Both the position numbers and the translations under genes were made by a program. Shown here piece by piece: positions 16,592 to 26,452 of a DNA stretch of 42,178 nucleotides. Source of the DNA: Thraustochytrium sp. TN22. Lineage: Eukaryota; Sar; Bigyra; Thraustochytrida; Thraustochytriidae. The notes beneath the pieces were generated by a model. The model searched no databases. It worked only from the letters and a program-made list of their open reading frames with translations, and had not been told where the DNA came from. The stretch covers positions 1 to 42,178 of the forward strand of contig JABLUY010000288.1 in assembly GCA_013306675.1 (NCBI GenBank). The letters run 5' to 3'. Each line of letters opens with the position of its first letter. Position 1 is the first letter of the stretch.

Positions 16592-17585
16592 TCAAGAGAG
16601 ATGATTGTCGCGGTCGAGGAGAGCGTCGTAATCAACGGGGCTAAACCAGGGCACCTCGGGCGAGGGCTTCAGCGCGTAGTCCCAGAAGAGCTCTTCGCCG
16701 CGCTGGACGGGGCGCGTGGTGAAGAAGATGACGGCAGGCAGCGGGTGGTCCGACGGGATGTCCACGGTGCGGCCCAAGGCGTCGTCCACGTACCAAGGGC
16801 CACATGCGACACGGTTCGGAAGCCACGGTGGTGTGGCCTCGGCACGCTGCTCTGCCGCGGAGTCTGTCGCGCCTCCGTTCTGCGCGCTGCCCTCGCTCAG
16901 GAGGAGATCCGCCCAGCGCAGCTCGAGGATCTCCACGGAAGGCAGCAGGCCCTTGGGCGGGTGGTTGATCATGTGGCCTGCGAAGACAGACGGCGCCTCG
17001 GGCTCGGCTGCGGCGTCCACGAGGCCGCCGCGCTGTACGAGGTAGAGCACGTACGGGTTGGAGGAGGCCGCTTCTCCGGCGACCACCTGTGGCTTGAAGG
17101 ATCCCTGTGCAGCGCAGTGCAAAGCGAGCGAGCGTTGTCAGCATCAACCCCCCTCTCCCTCTCCTCCTCCTCCCTCCCTCGCTCCTTTCCGTGCCTGCCT
17201 CAGCGCTGTGCCGCCGCTAGTTTGCAGGCAGCCCGTCCACTGGCAAGCTGATGCTCAACTCGTCACCCACATCGACGTCCACCAGGAGCGCGGGCGGGAC
17301 CGCTGGTCTGTACACGCCCGGGTAGAAACAGAGCGCCGCGTGCTTGGGCAGGTCCTCGCTCGCAAAGAGCCCGTTGCCGGCGTCCGCCATGGAGCTCGGC
17401 GCCACGTGCACGCGGGCCTCCGCGTCGCGAAGAGGGCCGCCGCGCGACGCCATGCGCGATGCCAGCGAGCGCGCCTCCGCTGTCACGGCCGCCCGCGGCC
17501 CGGCGCCCAGCTCTTCGCGCGCAGCGCCCAGCTGTAGGTGTCGCACCAGCTGCGCAGCGCGCCTTCGAAGCGCGCGCAGCGCCAT
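16592..17585 (-). CDS. SET-domain protein, two exons
   Basis: Exon one starts at the ATG at 17585. Exon two is 17104-16592, after a GCACAG acceptor. Two phase-0 donors work: GTGGGT at 17270 (intron 166 bases, 275 residues) or GTGGAC at 17240 (136 bases, 285 residues). SET features are split across the intron: NGLFASEDLPKHAALCFYPG in exon one; then NPYVLYLVQRGGLVDAA, the NH motif in FAGHMINHPP, and VIFFTTRPVQRGEELFWDY with the ELxxDY motif in exon two. SET proteins methylate lysines using S-adenosylmethionine. The substrate is unknown, and the short length with no pre-SET or post-SET domain suggests a non-histone target. The N-terminal 30 residues are Arg/Ala/Leu-rich and could be a mitochondrial leader. 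Without splicing, exon one stops at 17217 and the motif order is lost. Confidence 0.72.
17105..17240 (-). other. Intron of the SET-domain gene (donor uncertain)
   Basis: On the minus strand the intron ends GCACAG at 17105 and carries TGCTGAC as a branch-like site. The donor is either GTGGAC at 17240 or the better-looking GTGGGT at 17270; both are phase 0. Confidence 0.6.
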
Positions 17586-18201
17586 CGTCCAGCGCCGCGC
17601 CGCGCCACGCCGGCCTTGATTCGCGATTTGGTTGGAATCTACTTCGCTTCGACAGTGGACGGACAAGTGACTCTCAGAGCTGCTGGCGTTGCGGCGACGG
17701 GACCGCGGCCCGAGGCCGCGCCGCCGGAAATCAACATCGATGCTCGTTCTCAGAAGAGGCAGCTTCGAAACTCGCCTCATGCCCATGCAGTGGACGTTGC
17801 CGATGCAGGCAGGAAGACGAGCAGAATGCCTTTAGTGCGGGAGGTTGCAGGTTCACTTGAATGCTGCATGGCGCGACCTTTCTGGCAGTTTCTGCTCGAC
17901 CTCTGGTGCCGCCAGGCTCTTGTGTCCGCTTGAATGCATGGGCTCAGCTTTCTGCACGACCCATGCCGTGTTGTCACGCTTTTGCGTTCTCCTGCACGGC
18001 TTGATGATCTCGCTGCTCGATAGGTGCGCTGCAGTCACGTTCAACTTTGTGTGTTCACTTGAGCGCAAGGCCTAACCTTTGTGATCCCTTTGTGATCGAG
18101 CCGTGCGTGCTGACAGGCATCCGCGTCTGCTCGAGCGCGCGGTTGGACCTCGCATTTTCTTCCACACGCGCACCTGCCGCGCAGACGGCTACTTGCTCGT
18201 C

Positions 18202-18440
18202 GCGTTTGCAACTCTTGCACTCTGTCCTGCGACGTTCTTACGCTCGCGCTGCCCTCCCTGTCAAGGCACGCTTTGCTCGCTCTCGTGCATCTCTGCTACG
18301 CTGCCCTCTCACCCGCCCCGCAATGCCCACTGTCGCTGGACATTGCTCGCCGCGAAATCTGTCGCATGCTGGCAACCCTTGCGCTCAGTCCTGCGCCATT
18401 CTTGCACTCACGTTGCCCTCACTGTCATGTCACGGTTTGC
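18202..18440. repeat. Diverged tandem duplication, about 75 bp, 164-bp offset
   Basis: The segment at about 18202-18276 aligns with 18364-18440 at roughly 80 per cent by eye. Shared words include GCAAC, CTTGC, GTCCTGCG, TTCTT, TGCCCTC and CTGTCA in the same order. It may be a decayed repeat family or an old local duplication. Confidence 0.6.
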
Positions 18441-19362
18441 AAGCGGTCTCTGGCTCACACATTTTGTTTGATGCACTTGCCTTGCACCCACGTTTTGCCT
18501 GCCAGTGTTGATCTCTGGGACCCTTTTTGCCAGAAAGATGCCTCTCTGGTCCTCTGCCAGCTACGGTGCTTTTGCAACTGCGGCCGGGGACAAAAGGCGG
18601 TATGGCCCGCCTGCTAGCGCTTGTCCCGAAGGCATGCGCCCCACGGGACAAGATCTGGGTCCCAACGCAGCTGCATGCGCCGTACGGGACCTGACGCGGC
18701 GCGGAGCACGTGTCGTTCGGGACACAGAGCGGCAAGGCCCCGGAAGCTCAACTGCAGGTGAGCTACAAGTATGCGGGTACAAAGTGGGCTCGATGGTCCT
18801 CAAGGCCGCGCCAGGAAGCTAGCTGGTCACGCTCGCATGTGCGGCCCGGTGCTCGCTGTTCATGGTCAACTTGGACCACAAGGAAAAGCTGGGCTCTCAT
18901 CAAGCAAAACAAAACGTCCGAGTCGTCCTCTGGCACTTGAAGAGACCTAGATCCGAGTCACGTCGGAGTGGCCAATGATGCAGGGCGGCCGCCTCAAACA
19001 GCCTGAGCAGCTCCGTTCGAGGCGTTCAGCCCATGCTCCGCCTGGTGTCTGCACAGAACTTTATTGCTCCATTTCTCTCACTCGACAAGCCACCCTCCTG
19101 CTGAGACGGTCTCTTCAACCTCACGAGCCGTCCGAACACATTCAGCTAGCGAGATAGCTTGCTCAAGACCTTGCTTGCTTGCTCCTTCGCTAGCGAGCAA
19201 GTAAATGGTGGTCGCGGTCGCTTGCGGTCGGAAGAGGGCGTGGAAACGGTGGCTCCCACCGTGACGATTCCTGCTCGTCCGAGGCCTCGGACGGCGCGCG
19301 CCGCCTCTCCTACTTCCTGCTCCAAGTCACTCCACGTCACACCCTTTCCCCCCACCCCCACT

Positions 19363-19396
19363 CCCTCTTCAAGATGCTGCCCTCTTCAAGATGCTG
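19363..19396. repeat. Exact 17-bp tandem duplication
   Basis: CCCTCTTCAAGATGCTG occurs twice back to back (19363-19379 and 19380-19396). Exact identity points to a recent event. It lies in non-coding sequence. Confidence 0.95.
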
Positions 19397-19939
19397 CGGT
19401 CGGCGCCCCGCCCGCAGGCCGGGCGTCTCGCTTCCGCGGTCGCGATTGCTCGAAGCGCCCCAGCGCTCTGCATCGATCAACCGCCTGGCGGTCTCGCTTC
19501 GCTTGCACCTCCTCTTCCTCCTGGCCGAGTTGTCGGCCTGGCGGCGCCCGTTTTTTTGAAGAGCCGAGCCTGCCTGCCATGGCATCCGCGCGACCACGGC
19601 GCTCGCCGGCGCGGCTCGTGCTCTTCGCTCATCAGGACGTGGCGTGAGAGTCATTTTCTATCGCTCTCAGCTCTTTCATCAGCCAGGTTCTTCTTCAGAG
19701 TTCGGTTCGCAGGCTTCCTTGCTTTCTTTCGTTCTTTCTTTCGTTCCTTCTTGGCGAAGTGAGAGCTTGCAGCGCATGGCGGGCGGTGTTGCGGTGGCAA
19801 GCAACGGAGGGCCTGTCGCGCGTGGCGTCCGTCGTTGTGGTTGCGCACCGCCAGGCAGTCGCTGCGAGACGGTAACCAGCCCCAAGGCGGGACGCCATGA
19901 CGTGCGCCACCTCGGCGAGAACAGTGTGGTCTGGCCCTC

Positions 19940-20772
19940 CCTGTGGCCACGTGCTTGGCCCTCGGCGCGCCATGCCAGGCAGGACGGTGCTGCGGATCGT
20001 GTACGGTGTAGGCGCTCCGATTCGCTCGCTCTTGCTTGGAAGCGTGCGAGCACTTAGGACCGAGCTGGCTACATGCGTAGGGCGGAGGCAACGCTCGAGC
20101 ATTGGCACGGCTATTTTCAGCCCGTTGGCCTTGCTGAGCAACCTCTCGAGGAGGGCATGAATTTTCAACACACACGCACGCACTCTTCTCGTCTTGTGTT
20201 TTCCCACCGTCGTCGGTTCCAAGACCGTGGAACGGATTCGAGCGTCGTGCACTGGACAAGCTTTACTCTCTAGACTGAACACCGTGCATCAACGCCTGCA
20301 GAGTAGTGGTTGGAAGAGCGTTGGCTTCCACCGGCCTGTACGAAACTGGCTTGGCTCGAAGGCGGCCCAATCCCCGCGACGGGATTGTGAACATACTTCA
20401 CTAAGCAATCAAAGCAACCGAGGACGGTTGAGACCGACCAACTTGCTGGCGGTGGCCGAGGCGTACCAGCTGGCTGGAAGTCATCAGCGCCGAACCTCGC
20501 TTTTCACGCAGCAGGCTGCACTGCTGCAGCCAGCACGTTGGCCAGACTGCCTAGGCAAATGGAAGCAGGCAGAAAGGACGGCAACGCGAGCGCGGCCGCA
20601 CTCGGTCACCTGTTCGTTGTGCTTGGAAGCCCACACATTCAGGCTTACGCCAGTCTTCGCGCACCGGCGCAGGGCGGACAGGAGGCCGCCATGCTTCCTC
20701 CTCGCAGGAGTGCGGAGTTGCAGCAAAAGACCCCCCCCCCCTTGGCCACGTGCTCGGCCCTCGGCGAGCCAT
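19940..20772. repeat. Pair of about 30-bp dispersed direct repeats
   Basis: GGCCACGTGCTTGGCCCTCG near 19942 and GGCCACGTGCTCGGCCCTCG near 20743 differ at one of 20 positions, and similarity continues for about 10 bases through the following CAT. Both contain the CACGTG E-box palindrome. The copies are about 800 bases apart. Confidence 0.7.
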
Positions 20773-22157
20773 CATGGATGCCCGCCTCGAGTGTGGAGGA
20801 AGGAGCTGGGCCCGCCCATCCTGCGCCGCGCCGCTTGCCTGCGCCGCGCCGCTTGCCTGCGCGCGCTGCCCGCGCGCTGCGTTCGACGCGCGGCCGGGTA
20901 GCACGCCGGCGCGGCGGCGCGAGAGAGAAAGGTCTTCACAGGCCGGAGGCTGGGCTCCGGCGCGGCCCCTGTCAGCAGCCCTGCGTTACGGCTTCGCGTG
21001 GGAGCCACGGCCGGGACTGCTCTCAGCAAAAGGCAGAGCAAGACACTGCGCAGCCCGCGCCGCACGTGCATGGCGCGGGACTCGACCGGTCGCTCTTCGA
21101 TCGCCCGTGCCGCGCCGCCGCTCTGAATTACTCGCTCACGATCATTGCCTTGCCATTCATTGCCACTCCTACGTCGCGGTCCCTCTCTCGTGGCTTCGGC
21201 GCTTCGGGCTCGGGCTCCTGGTCGGAGGTGCGCCGCGTCGCCACTGCGCTGCGCCGCGCCGCGCCGCTCTTCTCCGGACGGTGCTCACTGCGCTCTCCGC
21301 CGCGGGGCGATCCGTTGCCCCCCACAGTGAGGCCAGGACGGCCGGCGGGCAGCCAGGCGCTGCAGTGCAGGCGCGAAGCTGCTCGAGCACCGCATTGAGC
21401 AAGAGAGCTTCCTTTGCGCGCGGGCCTCGTCTCCCGGCCTGCCCGCCCCCACCCCCTTCTCGCCGCGCGAGTTCGAGTTCGATGGCCAGGAGGCGCGGCG
21501 CGGCGCGCGGAGGCGGCGGTGGGTTGGTCGCGGAGGCCGCGCCGCGAGATCGTCCGACGCGGCCTGCGGCGGGAGTGCGCATGCTAGCGGACCTGGCAAA
21601 ACGAACCAGGGAAAATAGAGGCGGTCTATGAAGTCCGGTGAGAGCGCACATGGGAGGGCCTGAGGGAAGGCAGATAATTATGGCGCGCGGGAGGGTGGAT
21701 GAGGCCGCCACGATGGAGAGCCGAGCAAACCAAACCAACAACAAGCCTTGGAAAAAGGAGAAGGCGAAACAATCCGAGGCGGACGAGCTCGAGCGATTGA
21801 CTGCCAAGCGGTGCGCCGGAGCAAAACCGCACAGCGCAAGCAACCCAACCAGCCACCCGCGACGAGCTCTTCGCGACCGGCCCTCGTGGCGCGCGCGCGC
21901 GCGGCGGCAGCGCCGCCCCGGCTCGTGCAGACCCAAAACAAAGCTCGAGCTCCCTGAACACGCTCTCGAAAAACAGCTCGACATCGAAACAATACCTACC
22001 AGACACACTGACAGACGGAGGAGTCAGACGGCGAAGTAAGCACGCTCTAGTCAGTCTCTGCTTCATCAAGAGCTCTCTGCTTTCGTTCTCCCAGGACAAC
22101 ACACAGGGGGGCTCAAGCCTGCCCTCATTTACTGGCCAGACGTAACACACTGCAACC

Positions 22158-24521
22158 ATGGCGCGCCTCTCTCTCATCAAGGCGCTCTGTGTGGCCGCCC
22201 TGGCATGCGCCCTCCCCAGTGGTTCGAGCGCTATGCGCATGGATGACGACGACATCTACAACGACGCGCGGCGGTCGCTCATCAAGAGCCGCCGCGGCCT
22301 TCAAGACGCCAGCAAGTGGATTGCGCAGGTGAACATCACCGGCTCCAATGCCACCAAGCTAGAGGAGGACCTCCGTGCCGCCATTACCGCGTACAAGCTC
22401 GATCACCCGGACGCCTACGGCGAAGATGATGCCGACAGCTTCGGCATCTCGGAGGCGACGGATTCATCCGAGACGGTCACTGTGCGCAGCGCCCAGATCA
22501 AGGATGATGGCTTCGTCTTTTTCGAGGGCGGCGACAACCTGGTCGAGTTTGTGCGCAGCCAGCCCCGCGTCATCAATGTTGAGCCCGATCAGGTTGTCAT
22601 TTTTGAGGGCGCCCCGGCGTCCTGGGGCCTGGACCGCGTCGACCAGGCCGACCTCCCGCTCAGCCAGGACACCTTCAAGCACTCGCACGACGGCGAGGGC
22701 GTACAGATCTACGTGATCGACACCGGCATCTATGTTGACCACACGGACTTCGGCGGCCGGGCCCAGCTCGGCAAGGAGTTCGTCTCGGAGTCCTCCCGCA
22801 TGGACCTGCACGGCCACGGCACCCACTGCTCCGGCACGGCAGGCGGCACCACCTACGGCATTGCCACGCAGGCCACCATTATCGGCGTCAAGGTTCTCAG
22901 CTCCAGCGGCTCTGGCTCCACCTCGGGCGTGATTTCCGGCATCGAGTGGGCCGTCTCGAACCAGGAGGCGAACTACGGCGGCAAGGCCGCCGTCATCTCC
23001 ATGTCCCTTGGTGGCGGCAAGAACACCGCCATGAACGCTGCCGTGCAGGCCGCCTCGGATGCCGGCCACATTGTCGTCGTCGCCGCCGGTAACGAGTACC
23101 AGGATGCCTGCAACGTTTCGCCCGCTTCGGCCGGTGGCTCGGCACGCAGCAGCTACGGCGTCATCTCCGTCGCTGCCACCGACAGCTCCGACAACCAGGC
23201 CTCGTACTCGAACTACGGATCTTGCGTCGACATCTTTGCCCCGGGCACCTCCATCACCTCCACTTGGTACAACGGCGGCACCCGCACCATCAGCGGCACC
23301 TCCATGGCCACCCCTCACGTCGCCGGCGTTTCCGCAATCCTCCTCGACAAGCACGACCACGACAAGCAGGCCGCCATCGACGAGCTCTTCGCGCTCGGCG
23401 TCTCAAACCGTGTGGGGAACTCCGCCTCTGATGAGACCCCGAACCTACTGCTCCAGGTCCCGCTCTACACCGGCCCGCCCACGCCCGCCACCAAGTCGCC
23501 CACGCCGTACCCGACCAACGCGCCAGAGGAGTTCAACGTGGAAGGCACCGTGTATACCCTGTACAAGTCGGAGTTCGGCGGCAACTGGCCCGAGGACACT
23601 GTGCTCACCGGCGAGATCCTTACGCTCGGCGATGAGGAGTACCTGTGTGAGGAGGACGGCCAGGACTTCACCGGCAAGATCGTCATCGTACCGCGTGGTG
23701 AGTGCAAGTTCTTCGACAAGGTCAAGACCGGTGAGACCCAGGGCGCCGTGGCCGTGATCATTCGCATCATGGTCCCCACTGACGCCGCCTTTTCGCCTGC
23801 CTACTACGGCGACGAGTCCACTGAGCTCTTCTCTGGCATGGTCAGCTACAACACCGGCATCTGGCTCTCCGAGTCGCAGGGCAAGTCGGCTTACCTGGGC
23901 TCGCCTTCGCTCCTTGGCCTCACGAACGCGCCCACGCTCGCGCCCGTGCCCACGCCGGAGCCCACCCCGTACCCGACGTCTTTCCCGACCTCGCGTCCCA
24001 CCGTCGCCTGCCAGTACATGACCAAGGCCGACTGCAAGGCGACCACGGACCGCTGCTTCTACAACAGGAACACGCGCGATTGCCTCGATGCCGACAGCGA
24101 CCTCATTACCAAGTGCACCGGTGCTACCTCCAGCTCCTGCGCGAAGGACTCCGACTGCGAGTTCGTCCAGCTCCCCTACGTCAGCAACCGTAAGGACTGC
24201 TACCTCATCGTCGAGCAAAACGTCACGACGCCCACCGACTGCACCAAGGGTGAGAAGAACACGCACGCTGAGTCTGAGGTGCTCTGCGAGAGCCAGGGCA
24301 GGCGCCACTGCACCGTTGAGGATATTATGCTCAGCGACACCGACAATGACTGTGGTTTTGACAACCGCTGGGTCTGGACGCGCCACTTCTGCGGCTCCGC
24401 TAACGACGAGAAGTACTACGCCGTGCGCAAGCTCTCCAACAACGGCGCCCCCTACATGAAGGCGCGCTGCCTTAGCACCACCAAGAAGCTCTGGACACGC
24501 TGCTGCGACTTGGACGACTAA
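22158..24521 (+). CDS. Secreted subtilisin-like serine protease (S8, proteinase K type)
   Basis: A 787-residue protein from an ATG in strong context (CAACCATGG). A signal peptide spans about 1-25 and an I9-like propeptide about 52-150. The catalytic domain at about 155-435 has Asp188 (VIDTG), His220 (HGHGTHCSGT), oxyanion Asn312 (AAGNE) and Ser382 (SGTSMATPHVAG). The active site is complete and of proteinase K type. A Thr/Pro linker (SPTPYPTNAP) leads to a protease-associated-like domain at about 457-590 (GKIVIVPRGECKFFDKVKTG). A second PT linker (about 591-618) leads to a Cys-rich C-terminal domain at about 619-787. PT/PTPYPT linkers are common in secreted stramenopile proteins. The likely role is extracellular protein digestion by an osmotroph. 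It is single-exon and well expressed by codon use. Confidence 0.95.
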   Translation: MARLSLIKALCVAALACALPSGSSAMRMDDDDIYNDARRSLIKSRRGLQDASKWIAQVNITGSNATKLEEDLRAAITAYKLDHPDAYGEDDADSFGISEATDSSETVTVRSAQIKDDGFVFFEGGDNLVEFVRSQPRVINVEPDQVVIFEGAPASWGLDRVDQADLPLSQDTFKHSHDGEGVQIYVIDTGIYVDHTDFGGRAQLGKEFVSESSRMDLHGHGTHCSGTAGGTTYGIATQATIIGVKVLSSSGSGSTSGVISGIEWAVSNQEANYGGKAAVISMSLGGGKNTAMNAAVQAASDAGHIVVVAAGNEYQDACNVSPASAGGSARSSYGVISVAATDSSDNQASYSNYGSCVDIFAPGTSITSTWYNGGTRTISGTSMATPHVAGVSAILLDKHDHDKQAAIDELFALGVSNRVGNSASDETPNLLLQVPLYTGPPTPATKSPTPYPTNAPEEFNVEGTVYTLYKSEFGGNWPEDTVLTGEILTLGDEEYLCEEDGQDFTGKIVIVPRGECKFFDKVKTGETQGAVAVIIRIMVPTDAAFSPAYYGDESTELFSGMVSYNTGIWLSESQGKSAYLGSPSLLGLTNAPTLAPVPTPEPTPYPTSFPTSRPTVACQYMTKADCKATTDRCFYNRNTRDCLDADSDLITKCTGATSSSCAKDSDCEFVQLPYVSNRKDCYLIVEQNVTTPTDCTKGEKNTHAESEVLCESQGRRHCTVEDIMLSDTDNDCGFDNRWVWTRHFCGSANDEKYYAVRKLSNNGAPYMKARCLSTTKKLWTRCCDLDD

Positions 24522-24730
24522 ACAGTCGCCCACTGTCTCCACTCCACCCGCTAGAACTTTGACTTCGTGGGCGTCCTCCACCTGGGAATAACCTTCGACG
24601 ACGTCCCAAACCCTCTGTGTATGAACAACCCCACGTCCATAGGACTGAATCTGATAGATACCAAACGCGCAAGCAGAACTTTACATGTAATGAATGAGAA
24701 GCAACGCACGCAATCAGCAATGTCAAAATC

Positions 24731-24796
24731 AGCAAGCATGTAGCATTGTCAAGCAAGGAAACCAGCGAGCAAATAGCATCGTCAAGCGAAGAACGC
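24731..24796. repeat. 33-bp imperfect tandem repeat
   Basis: Two units starting at 24731 and 24764 share the words TAGCAT, GTCAAGC and GAA in fixed spacing. They lie in the 3' flank of the subtilisin gene. Confidence 0.65.
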
Positions 24797-25380
24797 AAAC
24801 AGAGCAAGCATCGCGAACACATCAAACAAAGCAAGCAAGCTACACGCAAGCCCACATCGTTGCCTCCACGCAGCATCCTTTTCTCCATTCCCGCAGTTCT
24901 ACGCCGTCCCCTTCCAGTGCTCCATCACTCCCAATCCTGAGCTCCACTAGCGTCGGGCACCATTCATTGCTTTGGTCGTGCCGGGGCGTGCCGAGTCCAG
25001 ACGCTGGCGGCTCTAGCCTAGCTGGCTAGCTAGCTCTAGAGCGTCCGAGTCAGCCTCTCACTTGATCTTAATCTTAACTCCAGCCCCTCTCGAAGTTCCC
25101 TCGCCTCGGCCCTCCGAGCGAAGCGCTTCGAAGCGCCAGGGAAGTGGCCCATCGGGATAGGCCAGCCGCCGGGCAGGCAGGCGCCTTGGACGGGCTCAGG
25201 CTGATTGATCGAGACCCCAAAGGCGAAAGCTCTCGCGCGCGCGGCGGCGACGGCGGCGTGGCAGCGGAAGCGCGGCGACAGAGCGCTCGGCGCGCCCTCG
25301 CTCCCCGCCCGCGGCGGCGCGCTCGCGCCGCGACCCGCGGCGGCGGCCGGCCGGGCGGCAGGCGGCCAGCGGCGGACCCG

Positions 25381-25416
25381 CATCCATCCATCCATTCGGC
25401 CATCCATCCATCCATC
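25381..25416. repeat. CATC tetranucleotide arrays
   Basis: Two short CATC/CCAT runs (about 25381-25394 and 25401-25416) are separated by TTCGGC. Confidence 0.85.
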
Positions 25417-26375
25417 CGCAAGCGAGCGAGCGAGCGGCGCGCGAAGGCGGGCGCGCGCGGCGAGCGGCGAGGCGAGGCGAGGCGGGAGAGGGGCGAGGCG
25501 GCCGGTAGCGTGCGTAGCCAGCGAGCCGGCTAGCTTACCCGCTTTCGGCCCGACGCGGCGCGGCCCGGCGGCGGACGCTTGGGTGCGTCAAAAGGGCGCG
25601 CACGAGCAGGCTAGCTAGCTCACTCTCGCTCGCTCGGACAAGCGGAGCGGCTGCGACCGCAAGCGTGGCTTGGACCACTCATTGCCAGGCATTGGGCACG
25701 AGCAGTAGGCTTTTCTTGGTTTCCTTTTGCAGGACGCCCCGGCCGCACTTTCGTGCGACGGCCGTCTCTCGGACGAGAACGGTGACTGGGGTGAACACGC
25801 TCAACTAGACTCGTGGGATCTCTCCTTCAAGTCCTACGCGCGGCCGGTACAGCGCAGCCCGCTTGCCGGTACACGAGCAGGCAGGCTCCCTCGCTTCTGC
25901 TTGTCTGTACCAGCGAAGGAGACCGCCGGACAGACTGCGAGTGTGGGTTGCGTTTCTCTCTGTCGCCGTGCACCAGCTGCAAAGCCATCTTCTGGAGATT
26001 GTGCAGTGTGCGACGGTTGCTCAATCGTGGGACGGACATCAATTGTGAGATTGCGGTGCCCGTGGTCAATAAGCCAAGCTCTACTGGGTTCGTGGGATCT
26101 CCGTCAACGTTTGCGCGCAACCAGCACAGCAGCAGTCAGCTCGCCAGTTTGCCAACGAGCTGGCGAGCTTGCTAGCTGGCTTGCGGCGCAGCGCGGGCGG
26201 CGGAAGCTAGCGCACGTCGACGGGCACGCACGTGGAGGCGCACTTACGCTTACTTTTTCCATACGAGTGGAGCGCATTGGATACTCTCTGTGAAACGCCG
26301 AGCGAAGCGCCGAGCACAAGCAGCGGCCTTTTTGTTGTTGGTCTCGGGATACTTTTATTCGAGTCTGCGCTTAGT

Positions 26376-26414
<39 letters not shown>
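26376..26414 (+). repeat. 13-unit CAG array in the 5' flank of the Rrp6-like gene
   Basis: Thirteen pure CAG triplets end 38 bases before the ATG at 26453, so they are probably in the 5' UTR. The gene itself also carries CAG-rich polyGln tracts. Confidence 0.9.
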
Positions 26415-26415
<1 letters not shown>

Positions 26416-26452
26416 TGGGCGTGCACTCGGCTCGACGAGGTCGACGCCGGCT

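Larger units (their letters stand above)
17586..22157. other. Long gene-free region between divergent SET and subtilisin genes
   Basis: About 4.6 kb, the longest gap in the window. GC looks lower than in the genes, especially at 17800-20700. It contains a diverged duplication (18202-18440), a 17-base exact tandem repeat (19363-19396), a short dispersed repeat (19940 and 20742), T/C-rich runs (about 19710-19750), AGCT/TAGC boxes near 18817, 19145 and 19190, and a C run near 20732. Open frames up to 235 residues (20194-20901) exist but have no domain, mixed codon use and GC shadows. The last 150 bases should hold the subtilisin promoter. A non-coding RNA or a heavily spliced gene cannot be excluded by eye. 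Confidence 0.5.
24522..26452. other. Intergenic region with AGCT boxes and a CAG array
   Basis: 1,931 bases between two plus-strand genes. In order: the subtilisin 3' region; a 33-base imperfect tandem repeat (24731-24796); AGCT-rich boxes (25013-25043 and 25609-25620); CATC arrays (25381-25416); GC-rich simple sequence; a short repeated word CGTGGGATCTC near 25811 and 26092; further GCTAGC boxes (about 26172 and 26208); and a 13-unit CAG array. No gene is supported. Confidence 0.55.

Noticed and set aside
18047-18617. Overlapping Cys/Leu/Ser-rich frames around the diverged duplication
   Set aside because: The peptide similarity follows from the DNA duplication; no other coding sign.
20194-20901. 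235-residue frame in the long gap
   Set aside because: No domain, mixed codon use, many rare residues in runs, and it crosses a dispersed repeat. Kept only as part of the gene-free region.
21481-22039. Two short plus-strand frames (49 and 133 residues) upstream of the subtilisin gene
   Set aside because: Lys/Arg-rich sequence without a recognisable fold; could be chance or upstream reading frames. Evidence is too weak to call genes.
23445-24581. 378-residue frame opposite the subtilisin C-terminus
   Set aside because: Val/Ala/Gly/Leu-rich antisense shadow of a well-supported protease.
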